NCBI GenBank assembly: GCA_018830685.1
Contig: JAHJRR010000077.1
Coordinates: 1 to 17,211, forward strand
Origin: Nanobdellota archaeon
GTDB taxonomy: Archaea > Nanobdellota > Nanobdellia > Pacearchaeales > GW2011-AR1
Length of the DNA stretch: 17,211 nt
Reading direction: 5' to 3'
This document shows, piece after piece, positions 6,805-13,901 of this stretch. The notes under the pieces are model-generated. The model saw nothing but the letters and a program-made list of their open reading frames with translations, ran no database searches and was not told where the DNA came from. Numbering within the stretch: the stretch's first letter is position 1; the number at the start of each line of letters is the position of its first letter. Made by a program: the position numbers and the translations under genes.

Positions 6805-7362
6805 ATGACCGACAATAGCAGTTATAAAATTCAGAATATTGTTGCTACGACTTCTCTTGAGAAACCTATTCCTTTGACGAAGTTGGCTCGAACGCAGCCT
6901 AACACTGAGTATAATCCTGAGACTTTCCCTGGTTTGGTTCTTAGAGTAAAAGAGCCTAAGTCTGCAGTGCTTGTTTTCAGTTCTGGGAATCTTGTTTGTA
7001 CGGGAACTAAATCTGTTGCACAGGTTAAGAAAGTCATTGATGCTGTGATAAAGCAATTGAGGAAAATTAATGTTAATATAACAGTGAAGCCGAAAATTAC
7101 TGTTCAAAATATTGTTGCATCTGGAACGATAAATTTAAAGTTGAATCTTAATTTCTTGGCTCTTGAGATGGAAAACACTGAGTATGAGCCAGAGCAGTTC
7201 CCGGGTCTTGTCTATAAGCTGATAGAGCCCAATGCGACGTTCTTGCTTTTTAGTAATGGGAAGCTTGTTTGCACCGGAACAAAAAATAAGAAACAGCTTG
7301 AAGATAGCATGGCACAACTTTTAGGTAATGTCAAGGCTGTTTTGAAGAGTTATAAGAAGTGA
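6805..7362 (+). CDS. tbp: TATA-binding protein (general transcription factor)
   Basis: 185 residues with the two pseudo-symmetric TBP repeats. Repeat 1 runs from IQNIVATTSL through TFPGLVLRVK and LVFSSGNLVCTGTKS. Repeat 2 begins at TVQNIVASG and continues with QFPGLVYKLI and LLFSNGKLVCTGTKN. The four Phe positions that kink TATA DNA are all present (FPG and VF/LF before SG or NG in each repeat). It binds the TATA boxes described here and recruits TFB and RNA polymerase. Length is normal. It is separated from the single-repeat homologue by the DUF2683/RelE-like module. The X repeat starts about 50 nt after its stop. Confidence 0.96.
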   Translation: MTDNSSYKIQNIVATTSLEKPIPLTKLARTQPNTEYNPETFPGLVLRVKEPKSAVLVFSSGNLVCTGTKSVAQVKKVIDAVIKQLRKINVNITVKPKITVQNIVASGTINLKLNLNFLALEMENTEYEPEQFPGLVYKLIEPNATFLLFSNGKLVCTGTKNKKQLEDSMAQLLGNVKAVLKSYKK

Positions 7363-7414
7363 TTTCTGGGGGTATATTGCTTGCTTGCATGAGAGATTCT
7401 TGATAAATTATCCT

Positions 7415-7520
7415 TTTCAGAATTACCGCTCGCCGAGGCTCGTGATTTGCTTGGTTCAGTCCTGGATATCTGTCAAGGAACTTTGCTTAAGGGAAAAATA
7501 AGTAGGTAAAATCTGTAAGT
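7415..7520 (+). repeat. Dispersed repeat X, copy 1 (after tbp)
   Basis: Most diverged of the four intergenic copies. It has the head TTACCGCTCGCCGAGGCTCG followed by GATTTGCTTGG. A hairpin follows with arms GTTC (7454-7457) and GAAC (7478-7481), then TTTGC, and the tail TAGGTAAAATCTG. No reading frame of note. Confidence 0.65.
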
Positions 7521-7569
7521 TTAAACTTGTGGATTTGCGGTTGTTATTCTAACTATTAGTTATCTCAAA

Positions 7570-7580
7570 CTTTAAAAAAC
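7570..7580 (+). promoter_or_regulatory. TATA box of small membrane protein gene
   Basis: CTTTAAAAAAC about 26 nt before the ATG at 7601. Confidence 0.4.
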
Positions 7581-7600
7581 TGTGAATCTTAGATGATTCA

Positions 7601-7903
7601 ATGAAACTTACAAAGAACGTTAGTAGATTTTTCAAGGGTATGAATATTAAAGCCTTTATCTATGGTATATTTTCTAACTGGGGTTTGGTCGTCGCTGCGA
7701 ACATTTTTGGGATAGCTTTCATTAACATTATTGGTTTGGATTTTGTTAAAGTGTTCCACCCGCTTGCTTACCTTGTTTTCTCAATATTATTCTATTTTTC
7801 TGCTCCTAAGGCTAGAGATTTTAGATTGGGATGGCTCGTGGGTTTTGTTATAGGTTTGGGTTTCCTTTTCAAGTATTACTATCCTTTATTCTTTGGAGTT
7901 TAA
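7601..7903 (+). CDS. Small membrane protein, function unknown
   Basis: 100 residues. A basic N-terminus (KNVSRFFKGMN) is followed by hydrophobic stretches at about 17-45, 52-66 and 76-98, so three membrane segments are likely with the N-terminus probably cytoplasmic. No family motif is recognised. Its own TATA box sits upstream and the gene is monocistronic, between tbp and vapBC. Confidence 0.65.
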   Translation: MKLTKNVSRFFKGMNIKAFIYGIFSNWGLVVAANIFGIAFINIIGLDFVKVFHPLAYLVFSILFYFSAPKARDFRLGWLVGFVIGLGFLFKYYYPLFFGV

Positions 7904-7974
7904 TGTGTTTTTGTATTTTGTCAAGGGAGTTAGAATAGTCAAATAAAACTGGGTAGTGTTTTTGTTAATTTGTT

Positions 7975-7990
7975 GGCGAGCGTAGCGAGC
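7975..7990 (-). repeat. GCTCGC head box, reverse orientation, before vapBC
   Basis: GGCGAGCGTAGCGAGC is the reverse complement of the X-repeat head without the rest of the element. Similar solitary boxes lie at 1838-1853 (GAGCGTAGCGAGGGAG), 6699-6712 (diverged), 13987-14003 and 14051-14072. Several stand just ahead of promoters. Confidence 0.5.
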
Positions 7991-8009
7991 TGAGTTTTTG
8001 AAGTAAAGA

Positions 8010-8039
8010 TTTAAATACTTTAATTATACAGTATAATTA
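8010..8039 (+). promoter_or_regulatory. vapBC promoter and 19-bp palindromic operator
   Basis: TTTAAATA (8010-8017) is about 25 nt before the ATG at 8039. Between them, 8021-8039 is a perfect inverted repeat of 9 bp arms around one base (TAATTATAC-A-GTATAATTA), ending on the A of the start codon. AbrB-type antitoxins bind such palindromes, so repression by VapB is likely. Confidence 0.6.
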
Positions 8040-8269
8040 TGATAGAGATAAAGACTAAGTTAAGAAAGTGGGGGAATTCTTTTGGAGTAGTGGTACCTCA
8101 AAGAGATGTTGAGAACTCGGGAGTTGAAGAAGGAGAAGAAATTATTATTTTGTTAAGAAAAGAAAATAAAGAAGATGTATTGAAAGAGATGTTTGGCACA
8201 TTTAAGTTTAAGAAATCAACAGATAAACTTATGAGAGAAATTGATGATGAACTGGGTAGTGGATTTTAA
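8039..8269 (+). CDS. vapB: VapB-type antitoxin, SpoVT/AbrB fold
   Basis: 76 residues. IKTKLRKWGNSFGVVVPQ and then VEEGEEIIILL form the swapped-hairpin AbrB DNA-binding domain. The remainder (EDVLKEMFGTFKFKKST..MREIDDELGSGF) is the toxin-binding tail. It overlaps a palindromic operator at its start and ends one base before the VapC ATG. It should neutralise the PIN RNase and repress the pair. The frame is intact. Confidence 0.87.
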   Translation: MIEIKTKLRKWGNSFGVVVPQRDVENSGVEEGEEIIILLRKENKEDVLKEMFGTFKFKKSTDKLMREIDDELGSGF

Positions 8270-8270
8270 A

Positions 8271-8630
8271 ATGTTTTTATTTGATACTTATGCTTTAATT
8301 GAAATAATCAAAGGCAACAAGAATTACTTGCCTTATATTGATAGAAAAGTTATTCTGAACACCTTTATCTTTTCTGAACTTTGTTATGTTTTAATAAGAG
8401 ATGGCTATCCTAATGTGGATAAATATCTGGTTAAATATGAAAGATTCTTGGTTAGCATGAGTCCAAATCTTATAAAAGAAGCGATGGAATTTAAATATAA
8501 TAACAAAAAGAAAAAACTATCTATGACTGATTGTGTATCTTATATTCAGGCAAAAGAACTTGGTGTGAGATTTCTTACGGGGGATAAAGAATTTGAAGGC
8601 ATGGAAAATGTGGAATTTGTCAAGAAGTAG
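8271..8630 (+). CDS. vapC: VapC toxin, PIN-domain ribonuclease
   Basis: 119 residues, a normal single PIN domain. The acidic metal-binding set is complete: Asp5 (FDTYALIEI), Glu36 (FSELCYVL), Asp87 (LSMTDCVSY) and Asp105 (LTGDKEF). VapC toxins cut tRNA or rRNA at specific sites. The ATG at 8271 is chosen because it gives the standard PIN start directly after the vapB stop; the open frame continues upstream only inside vapB. Unlike other toxin modules in this window, nothing is broken. Confidence 0.88.
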   Translation: MFLFDTYALIEIIKGNKNYLPYIDRKVILNTFIFSELCYVLIRDGYPNVDKYLVKYERFLVSMSPNLIKEAMEFKYNNKKKKLSMTDCVSYIQAKELGVRFLTGDKEFEGMENVEFVKK

Positions 8631-8641
8631 TTTTAAGATTA

Positions 8642-8648
8642 TTTTTTT
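8642..8648 (+). terminator. Oligo-T terminator after vapC
   Basis: A run of seven T shortly after the vapC stop codon, a plausible archaeal termination signal. Confidence 0.35.
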
Positions 8649-8864
8649 ATGATTAGAGAATCACCTTGAGATAAATAGGCTCTGTTTTACCTCGCTCGTA
8701 TGGGAACTTTAACTCGTAATCTCGCACGACTTATTGATTTTAATTTCGCGATTGATTAGTTCAAATCCGACTTTGCCCGGATTTTTGCTTTAGAAAAATT
8801 AAGCTAGCAAAATCATGATATCTTTCATTTGCTCTTTCTGGTTTTTGTTAATTGAAAAAGAAAT

Positions 8865-8884
8865 CCACCGCCTAAAGGCGGTGG
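8865..8884. repeat. Perfect hairpin CCACCGCC-TAAA-GGCGGTGG
   Basis: 8-bp GC-rich stem with a TAAA loop. It has the same architecture as the hairpin at 9189. Hairpins like this are the recognition ends of IS200/IS605 elements, but no transposase lies between the two. Confidence 0.6.
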
Positions 8885-8941
8885 TGAGCCGAACAAGATT
8901 TTCATTATCTTGAATTTTGCACTCGTTGGTCGCCTCTCGAT

Positions 8942-8977
8942 TCGTATGGGGACTTCCCCCTAACAAGTCACCCCCTT
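8942..8977 (+). repeat. Repeat Y, copy 1
   Basis: TCGTATGGGGACTTCCCC and then TAACAAGTCACCCCC. It matches the reverse complement of 14016-14050 with a single one-base length difference over 35 positions. It contains a GGGG-ACTT-CCCC hairpin and leads directly into X copy 2. Confidence 0.75.
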
Positions 8978-9085
8978 CAGAGTTACCGCTCGCTGACGTT
9001 CGCGATTTGTTTCTCTCAGAAAACAGACTCTGTCAAGTTTTCTTCGCTGATAAAGAAAGTTAATGTGGTAAAATCATACAAGTTA
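8978..9085 (+). repeat. Dispersed repeat X, copy 2
   Basis: Head GTTACCGCTCGCTGACGTTC, then GCGATTTG and a TCTCTCA linker. Hairpin arms are GAAAAC (9019-9024) and GTTTTC (9037-9042) around AGACTCTGTCAA. TTCGC follows the second arm, and the tail is TTAATGTGGTAAAATCATA. Confidence 0.75.
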
Positions 9086-9188
9086 ATTTTTATTTACTGA
9101 GACATGATTATTTATTTTTTTGGACTATTAACTGAATTGGAAAAGAGGTGATAACTCTCCGCAGTTTTTTGGATAATTTTCATGGAAA

Positions 9189-9208
9189 CCGCACACTAAA
9201 GTGTGCGG
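9189..9208. repeat. Perfect hairpin CCGCACAC-TAAA-GTGTGCGG
   Basis: 8-bp stem with a TAAA loop, the same geometry as 8865-8884 but a different stem sequence, 324 bp from the first. It lies about 110 bp upstream of the mcm start. Confidence 0.6.
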
Positions 9209-9290
9209 AGGATGTCATCTATGAATGGTGTAATAATCTCCTTGGTTTTTGAACATCATTTTTACAAAGGTGTTGAAAGGGAATAATAAA

Positions 9291-9300
9291 CTATAAAAAT
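9291..9300 (+). promoter_or_regulatory. TATA box of mcm
   Basis: CTATAAAAAT about 25 nt before the ATG at 9321. No Shine-Dalgarno site lies between, so the transcript is leaderless. Confidence 0.55.
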
Positions 9301-9320
9301 CGAGCAGACCTTCTTTTTTC

Positions 9321-12300
9321 ATGGAAGAGGATTCTCAGGTAAAAAAGCCGGCGAATGAAGAGTTAATGATTGAGGCAAAGAATTTTTTTGATTCTTATAA
9401 AAAGGAAGTAGGAGATTCTATAAGAAAAGGGAAGAGTGTGATAAATGTTGATTTTTCTACTCTGACAGAGTTTTCAAATAAGCTTGCGGAAGAGATTCTT
9501 TCTAATCCTGAAGAGACGTTGAGTCTTATTGAGACTGCGATTGAGGAGACTGGACTTGTAGAAAAGGTCAGGGTGCGTTTGATTAATATGCCTAAAACAC
9601 AGGAGATAAAAGTTAGGAATATTCGTTCTAGGAATCTTAATGAATTAATTGTCATTGAAGGGATTGTTAGGCAGGCGTCGGATGTTCGGCCGCAGGTTGT
9701 TAATTCTAAGTTTGAGTGCCCTTCGTGTGGGACTATTATTTCTGTTTTGCAGATAGAAAAGAAATTTAGAGAGCCGAGCCGATGTTCGTGTGGTCGTCGA
9801 GGGAGTTTTAGAATTGTAAGCAAGGAAATGGTTGATACTCAAAGATTGGTTATTGAGGAAGCGCCGGAGTCGCTGTCTGGTGGGGAGCAACCTAAGAGAC
9901 TGAATGTTTTCCTTAAAGAGGATTTGGTTGAGCCCAAGATGGAGGAGAAGACGACTCCCGGAAGTAGGGTGAAGGCGGTGGGTGTTTTAAAGGAGGTTCC
10001 GGTTCCTTTGCAGTCTGGAGGTTTGTCTACTCGGTTCGAGTTAGCTATTGAAGCAAACAATGTGATTCCCTTGGAAGAATCTTTTGAGGATTTGGATATT
10101 AATGATGAGGATGAGAAACAAATTCTTGAGTTGTCACAGGACCCAAAAGTGTTTGAGAAACTTTCTAAGAGTATTGTTCCTAGCGTTTGGGGGCACGATG
10201 AGATAAAGAAGTCACTTGTTTTACAGTTGTTTGGAGGGGTTCTTAAGACGCACGCGGATGGACAGAGAAGTAGGGGGGATTTTCATATTCTTTTGATAGG
10301 AGACCCAGGAGTTGCAAAGTCTGTTATATTGGTTTTCATGTCTGGAATATCTCCTAAGGGAAGATATCTTGTTGGAAAGAGTGCTTCTGGTGCTGGGCTT
10401 ACTGCGACGGTTGTGCGTGACGAGTATCTTAGGGGCTGGAGTCTTGAAGCTGGAGCTATGGTTCTTGCTAATAAAGGTTTGGTGTGTATTGACGAGTTGG
10501 AGAAGATGGATCCTAATGATAGAAGTGCTATGCACGAGGCGATGGAACAGCAATGCATGATGCCAGATTTTAAACTTCTTTTATCTGATGGAAGAGAAAT
10601 TGAAATAGGAAAATTGGTTGATGAGCTTATGGAAAAAAAGAAGGAAAAAGTAATCACTGGAAAAGATTGTGAGATTCTTCCCGTGAATTCTTTGGAATTA
10701 ATTTCAACAGATTTTGTTAGCCATTTCCCTCTGAAAGCAGATAGAGTAAGCAGACATGTAGCTCCCGATATGTTTGTAAGAATAAAACTTTCAAATGGAA
10801 GTGAGATTACAGTTACTCCTGAGCATCCTTGCTGGGTTGTTAGGGAAGGAAAAATAATAACTCTTCCTGCAGAAAAATTGAAAGAAGGAGAATTTTTTCC
10901 AATTCCTTCAGAGATAAATATCTTTTCAAAACAGTGTAATTCTCGGAATGATATGCTGTGTAAGATATTAGGATACCATATTAGCGACGGTTGTTATGAA
11001 TTAAATCGGGGCAAGAAAACAGGGATACAATTTGGTAACAATAATGAAACACTTATAAGAGATTACAAAAATGCGGTTGAATCGTTCTTTGATGTCTCTA
11101 CAATAATAACAAAAAGAAAAAATCAGTTTGCAGTTAGGGTTATATCTAAAAAAGTTTTGGAGAAGATAAAAGACATAGACCCTGATTTGCTTGAAAAAGG
11201 AGAAATTAAAAAAATTCCTGAATCTATAATGCAATTACCTAATAAGAATTTAAAGTATCTTCTTAGAACTTTATATGACTGTGATGGTTCTGTCTCTGTT
11301 CAAAAAAGGAATGGGTGTAGAATTAGTTTTGTATCTCAGAATAAATTACTTGAAGAGCAGATGGCAAATCTTCTTTTGAGATTCGGAATTCAGTCGTCTA
11401 TATTTAAGGATGGAAATGTTTGGAGACTGGATATTTCAGGGCAGGAGAATCTTTCAAAATTCTTCAGAGAAATTAATTTTCTTTCTTATCATAAAAGGCA
11501 AAGATTGGAAGAGTATTGCAATGCAAAAAAAACATTTAGGACAATAACAGACATTTCTCCTAACTGTACTGATAAGATAAATAAAATATTTGGGGAATTA
11601 AAAATATCTGCGAAAAAGGAAATAGGGCATCAAATTGATTTGGGGGTGCAGAAACATAGAAAATTCCTGCAAAAACTTGTTCTTATAGCTGAAAAACATG
11701 CAGTAGCCCAGAAAAATAAAAAAATTTTGGTTGAAATTGGAGAGCTTAAAAAAATTGCATTTGGATTTGCAAGATGGTCTAAAATCAAGAAAATTTCAAG
11801 AATCAAAAACAATGGGATTAAATGGGTTTATGATGTTACAATTGAACCTAATCACACTTTTATTTCAAACAGAATGATTCTTCATAATACTATTACAGTT
11901 AGTAAGGCGAATGTTCAGGCGAGATTGAGGGCGGAGACGAGTGTTTTGGCTGCGGCAAATCCGAAATTTGGTAGGTTTGACCCGTATCAATCCATTTCCC
12001 AGCAGATTGATTTGCCTCCGACGTTGATAAACAGATTTGATGTTATTTTTCCCTTAAGGGATTTGCCAGATAGGAAGAAAGACGAGCTTATCGCGTCGCA
12101 CGTTTTGAAGGAGCATCAGAAGGATGGTGCAGATATGATTGTTCCGAGGGATCTTTTGAGGAAGTATGTTGCATATGCTAAGCAGAAGGTTAAGCCAGTG
12201 TTGAGTAAAGAAGCAGTGAGCGAGATAAAGAAGTTTTACGTTGATTTGAGAAATATGCCTGTGTCTTCAGATAGTGCGATGAAACCGATTCCAATTTCTG

Positions 12301-12686
12301 CGAGACAGTTGCAGGCGTTGATTAGAATGTCAGAGGCATCCGCTAAGATGAGACTGAGTGAGAGTGTTGATATAGTTGATGCTCGAAGGGCGATTGGTAT
12401 TATGAAGTATTATCTGACGCAGGTTGGTTATGATTATGAATCTAAGACTTTTGATATTGATAGAGGAACGGGGGGAATGCCTGCTTCTCAGAGGAATAAG
12501 GTTTTTATTGTTAGAGATGCAATAACTAATCTTGAGAGTAAAGTTGGAAAGATGATTCCTGTCGAGGAGCTTGTGAAGGCACTCGAGGGTAAAATGACGC
12601 GGGATGAGATTGATGAGGCGATAACAAAGTTAGATATAAGTGGAGTTATATTCAAACCTAAGAAAGGGCACGTTTCGAGGACGTGA
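9321..12686 (+). CDS. mcm: MCM replicative helicase precursor, interrupted by an intein
   Basis: 1121 residues; removing the intein (412-856) leaves about 676, normal for the archaeal hexameric MCM that unwinds DNA ahead of the fork. The N-terminal domain has a zinc site C133-x2-C136-x18-C155-x1-C157. The AAA+ core has Walker A GDPGVAKS (327-334, Lys333) and Walker B VCIDELEKM (Asp391, Glu392). After the intein come the sensor-1 stretch SVLAAANPKFGRFDP and the arginine finger in INRFDVIFPLRD. The C-terminus ends in a winged-helix-like tail (VEELVKALEG, DEIDEAITKL). The presensor hairpin reads VSKAN where most MCMs have IAKAG; the Lys is kept. The X-type repeat begins at its stop codon. Confidence 0.97.
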   Translation: MEEDSQVKKPANEELMIEAKNFFDSYKKEVGDSIRKGKSVINVDFSTLTEFSNKLAEEILSNPEETLSLIETAIEETGLVEKVRVRLINMPKTQEIKVRNIRSRNLNELIVIEGIVRQASDVRPQVVNSKFECPSCGTIISVLQIEKKFREPSRCSCGRRGSFRIVSKEMVDTQRLVIEEAPESLSGGEQPKRLNVFLKEDLVEPKMEEKTTPGSRVKAVGVLKEVPVPLQSGGLSTRFELAIEANNVIPLEESFEDLDINDEDEKQILELSQDPKVFEKLSKSIVPSVWGHDEIKKSLVLQLFGGVLKTHADGQRSRGDFHILLIGDPGVAKSVILVFMSGISPKGRYLVGKSASGAGLTATVVRDEYLRGWSLEAGAMVLANKGLVCIDELEKMDPNDRSAMHEAMEQQCMMPDFKLLLSDGREIEIGKLVDELMEKKKEKVITGKDCEILPVNSLELISTDFVSHFPLKADRVSRHVAPDMFVRIKLSNGSEITVTPEHPCWVVREGKIITLPAEKLKEGEFFPIPSEINIFSKQCNSRNDMLCKILGYHISDGCYELNRGKKTGIQFGNNNETLIRDYKNAVESFFDVSTIITKRKNQFAVRVISKKVLEKIKDIDPDLLEKGEIKKIPESIMQLPNKNLKYLLRTLYDCDGSVSVQKRNGCRISFVSQNKLLEEQMANLLLRFGIQSSIFKDGNVWRLDISGQENLSKFFREINFLSYHKRQRLEEYCNAKKTFRTITDISPNCTDKINKIFGELKISAKKEIGHQIDLGVQKHRKFLQKLVLIAEKHAVAQKNKKILVEIGELKKIAFGFARWSKIKKISRIKNNGIKWVYDVTIEPNHTFISNRMILHNTITVSKANVQARLRAETSVLAAANPKFGRFDPYQSISQQIDLPPTLINRFDVIFPLRDLPDRKKDELIASHVLKEHQKDGADMIVPRDLLRKYVAYAKQKVKPVLSKEAVSEIKKFYVDLRNMPVSSDSAMKPIPISARQLQALIRMSEASAKMRLSESVDIVDARRAIGIMKYYLTQVGYDYESKTFDIDRGTGGMPASQRNKVFIVRDAITNLESKVGKMIPVEELVKALEGKMTRDEIDEAITKLDISGVIFKPKKGHVSRT
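10554..11888 (+). mobile_element. MCM intein with LAGLIDADG-type homing endonuclease
   Basis: 445 residues in frame, inserted between EAMEQQ and TITVSKAN of the helicase core, just after Walker B. Splicing residues are all present: Cys at position 1, block B TVTPEHPCW, block F/G VYDVTIEPNHTFI, and a C-terminal HN followed by Thr as the +1 nucleophile. The endonuclease has two DOD motifs, LGYHISDG (residues 550-557) and LYDCDG (651-656), each with its catalytic Asp. Codon use differs from the exteins: it is richer in AAA, ATA and TTT and poorer in AAG and GCG, which suggests later acquisition. Autocatalytic excision is required for an active helicase. The insertion point is a conserved ATPase motif, as is typical of inteins. 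Confidence 0.93.
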
Positions 12687-12768
12687 TTAGGCTCGCTTCA
12701 CTCGCGATTTATTGGCTTACAATTGGCTTTGCTCAATTGTTCGCTAAAAAGTTAAGCCAGTAAGATAA
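12685..12768 (+). repeat. Dispersed repeat X, copy 4 (at the mcm stop)
   Basis: Head GGCTCGCTTCACTCGCGATT. Nested hairpin: outer arms TGGCTTA (12713-12719) and TAAGCCA (12753-12759), inner arms CAATTG (12720-12725) and CAATTG (12734-12739). The second inner arm is followed by TTCGC as in copies 2 and 3. It could also shape the 3' end of the mcm mRNA. Confidence 0.6.
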
Positions 12769-12850
12769 TACGATGATGTTAATTAGAATAGAGGTTGTGT
12801 TCATTTTTTAGGGGGAGTGAGTCTTTTAAACAATGTCTTCAGGCTAGAAA

Positions 12851-12860
12851 TACTTAAAAG
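12851..12860 (+). promoter_or_regulatory. TATA-like box before the 69-aa gene and RPA
   Basis: TACTTAAAAG about 31 nt before the ATG at 12887, slightly further than at other genes here. Confidence 0.35.
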
Positions 12861-12886
12861 TAATCTTGTTTGGATTATAATATAAA

Positions 12887-13096
12887 ATGTCAAAAGAAAA
12901 AGTTGTTAAGAAAAGATTCCCATCTTTTAAAAGATTGGAAAGAGCTGTGCAGAGTTTTAGGTTTAAAGAGACAGATAGAATAATAATGACTGAGATGATT
13001 GAGAGAGAGAAGCACAATGAGAAATATCCTTCAAGAAAACTCATAATTGAATATCTAAAATTAGAATCAGAGAATCTGCCTTCAGATTATAACTAG
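12887..13096 (+). CDS. Hypothetical 69-aa basic protein, operon with RPA
   Basis: A short, charged, helix-prone protein (VVKKRFPSFKRLERAVQSF, then KETDRIIMTEMIEREKHN and SRKLIIEYLKLE). No cysteines, no membrane segment, and no family is recognised. It ends 7 nt before the ATG of the RPA-like gene, so both are almost certainly on one transcript, and a role with RPA or in replication is a reasonable guess. The pattern of length and frame integrity supports a real gene. Confidence 0.6.
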   Translation: MSKEKVVKKRFPSFKRLERAVQSFRFKETDRIIMTEMIEREKHNEKYPSRKLIIEYLKLESENLPSDYN

Positions 13097-13103
13097 ATTT
13101 AAA

Positions 13104-13730
13104 ATGCCAGAACAACAATTTAAGAGGAACACAGCGTACAAGTTGAGAATTGGAAATCTTTTAATGGGGAAACCTGTGATGGATCAGGATAAGTTTTCTT
13201 TTCTTGAGTTAGGGGACAAGAAGATTGTTCGTGTAAATGTTGTTGGGAATATAGTTGATAGGTATGATAACGAGGGGGAGAAGAAATATGTTTTTCTTAC
13301 GCTTGATGATGGTTCTGGGCAGATAAAGTTAAAGGTTTTTGGAGACGATGCAGAGAAATTTAAAAATGTTGTTCAGGGGCAGACTGTTGTGGTTATTGGG
13401 AATCTGAGGAATTGGAACGATGAGACTTATATCGCTCCAGAGATTGTTAAAGAGTCTGACCCTAAATATTTACTTTTAAGGAAGCTGGAGACCGAGAAAG
13501 AGGTTGCGAGTTTTATTCCTAAAGTAGAGAGGGAAGATGTTCTTGCTATTAAAGATAAGATTCTTGATTTGATTAAGAGTGCAGAAGATGATGGTGGAAT
13601 TGAGGTCAGTGAGATTGTGAAAAAGTTTTCGGATGCTCAGCCCTCTTTGATTAATCAAGAGATTCAGAAGCTTCTTGAAGAAGGGATTGCGTTTGAGCCA
13701 CGACCCGGAAAAGTTCGATGGCTTGGTTGA
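13104..13730 (+). CDS. RPA-like single-stranded DNA-binding protein (OB fold + winged helix)
   Basis: 208 residues. The OB fold covers about 38-115: VRVNVVGNIVDRYDNEGEKK, then YVFLTLDDGSGQIKLKVFG, VVQGQTVVVIGNLRNWND and YIAPEIV. This is the arrangement of archaeal RPA32/Rpa2-like proteins, which coat single-stranded DNA during replication and repair. The C-terminus (VSEIVKKFSDAQPSLINQEI, then QKLLEEGIAFEPRPGKVRWL) looks like a winged helix, again as in RPA32. It follows the 69-aa gene by 7 nt and lies downstream of mcm, fitting a replication cluster. Confidence 0.87.
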   Translation: MPEQQFKRNTAYKLRIGNLLMGKPVMDQDKFSFLELGDKKIVRVNVVGNIVDRYDNEGEKKYVFLTLDDGSGQIKLKVFGDDAEKFKNVVQGQTVVVIGNLRNWNDETYIAPEIVKESDPKYLLLRKLETEKEVASFIPKVEREDVLAIKDKILDLIKSAEDDGGIEVSEIVKKFSDAQPSLINQEIQKLLEEGIAFEPRPGKVRWLG

Positions 13731-13753
13731 GTTTTTTCGCTTGTTCAAACCTA

Positions 13754-13852
13754 AAATTACCGCTCGCTGACGCTCGCGATTTGCTTGGCTCAGAAACAGA
13801 CTTTGTCACGTTTCTTCGCCAAGATAAAAATAAGGTGGTAAAATCGTAAATT
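13754..13852 (+). repeat. Dispersed repeat X, copy 3 (after RPA)
   Basis: Head ATTACCGCTCGCTGACGCTC, then GCGATTTG. Outer arms CTTGGC (13784-13789) and GCCAAG (13818-13823), inner arms GAAAC (13793-13797) and GTTTC (13810-13814). The tail is AAGGTGGTAAAATCGTAA. The reverse strand is stop-free in the frame that mnmA uses for its own copies, reading DFTTL near the tail. Confidence 0.75.
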
Positions 13853-13901
13853 AATTTTGTTTGTTGTTTATGGTTAATTGTGAGCAGAATAAAGAAGGTT
13901 T

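Larger units (their letters stand above)
8650..9290. other. Gene-free, repeat-rich stretch between vapC and mcm
   Basis: No convincing reading frame on either strand. It holds a partial Y-like box (about 8694-8712), two strong TAAA-loop hairpins (8865-8884 and 9189-9208), repeat Y copy 1 (8942-8977) and repeat X copy 2 (8978-9085). The fragment TTCAAATCCGAC at about 8760 looks like a tRNA T-loop but has no cloverleaf around it. Confidence 0.6.

Noticed and set aside
8755..8790. tRNA-like 3' end: TTCAAAT loop followed by CCGAC and GCCCGGA with T-run
   Set aside because: The 5' half of the T-stem does not pair, and no matching acceptor strand, D-arm or anticodon arm is found upstream. At most an old fragment.
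9147..9242. Imperfect direct repeat GGTGATAACTCTCC / GGTGTAATAATCTCC
   Set aside because: Short, with indels, and flanking the TAAA hairpin without a consistent boundary; could be chance in AT-rich DNA.
9395..10657. Several long antisense ORFs opposite mcm (minus strand, 73-142 aa)
   Set aside because: Shadows of the mcm coding frame; sequences are low-complexity Ser/Leu/Arg with no family pattern and no promoter.
13476..13748. 90-aa minus-strand ORF over the RPA 3' end and X copy 3
   Set aside because: Antisense to a clear gene, basic Asn/Lys/Phe-rich, no start signals.
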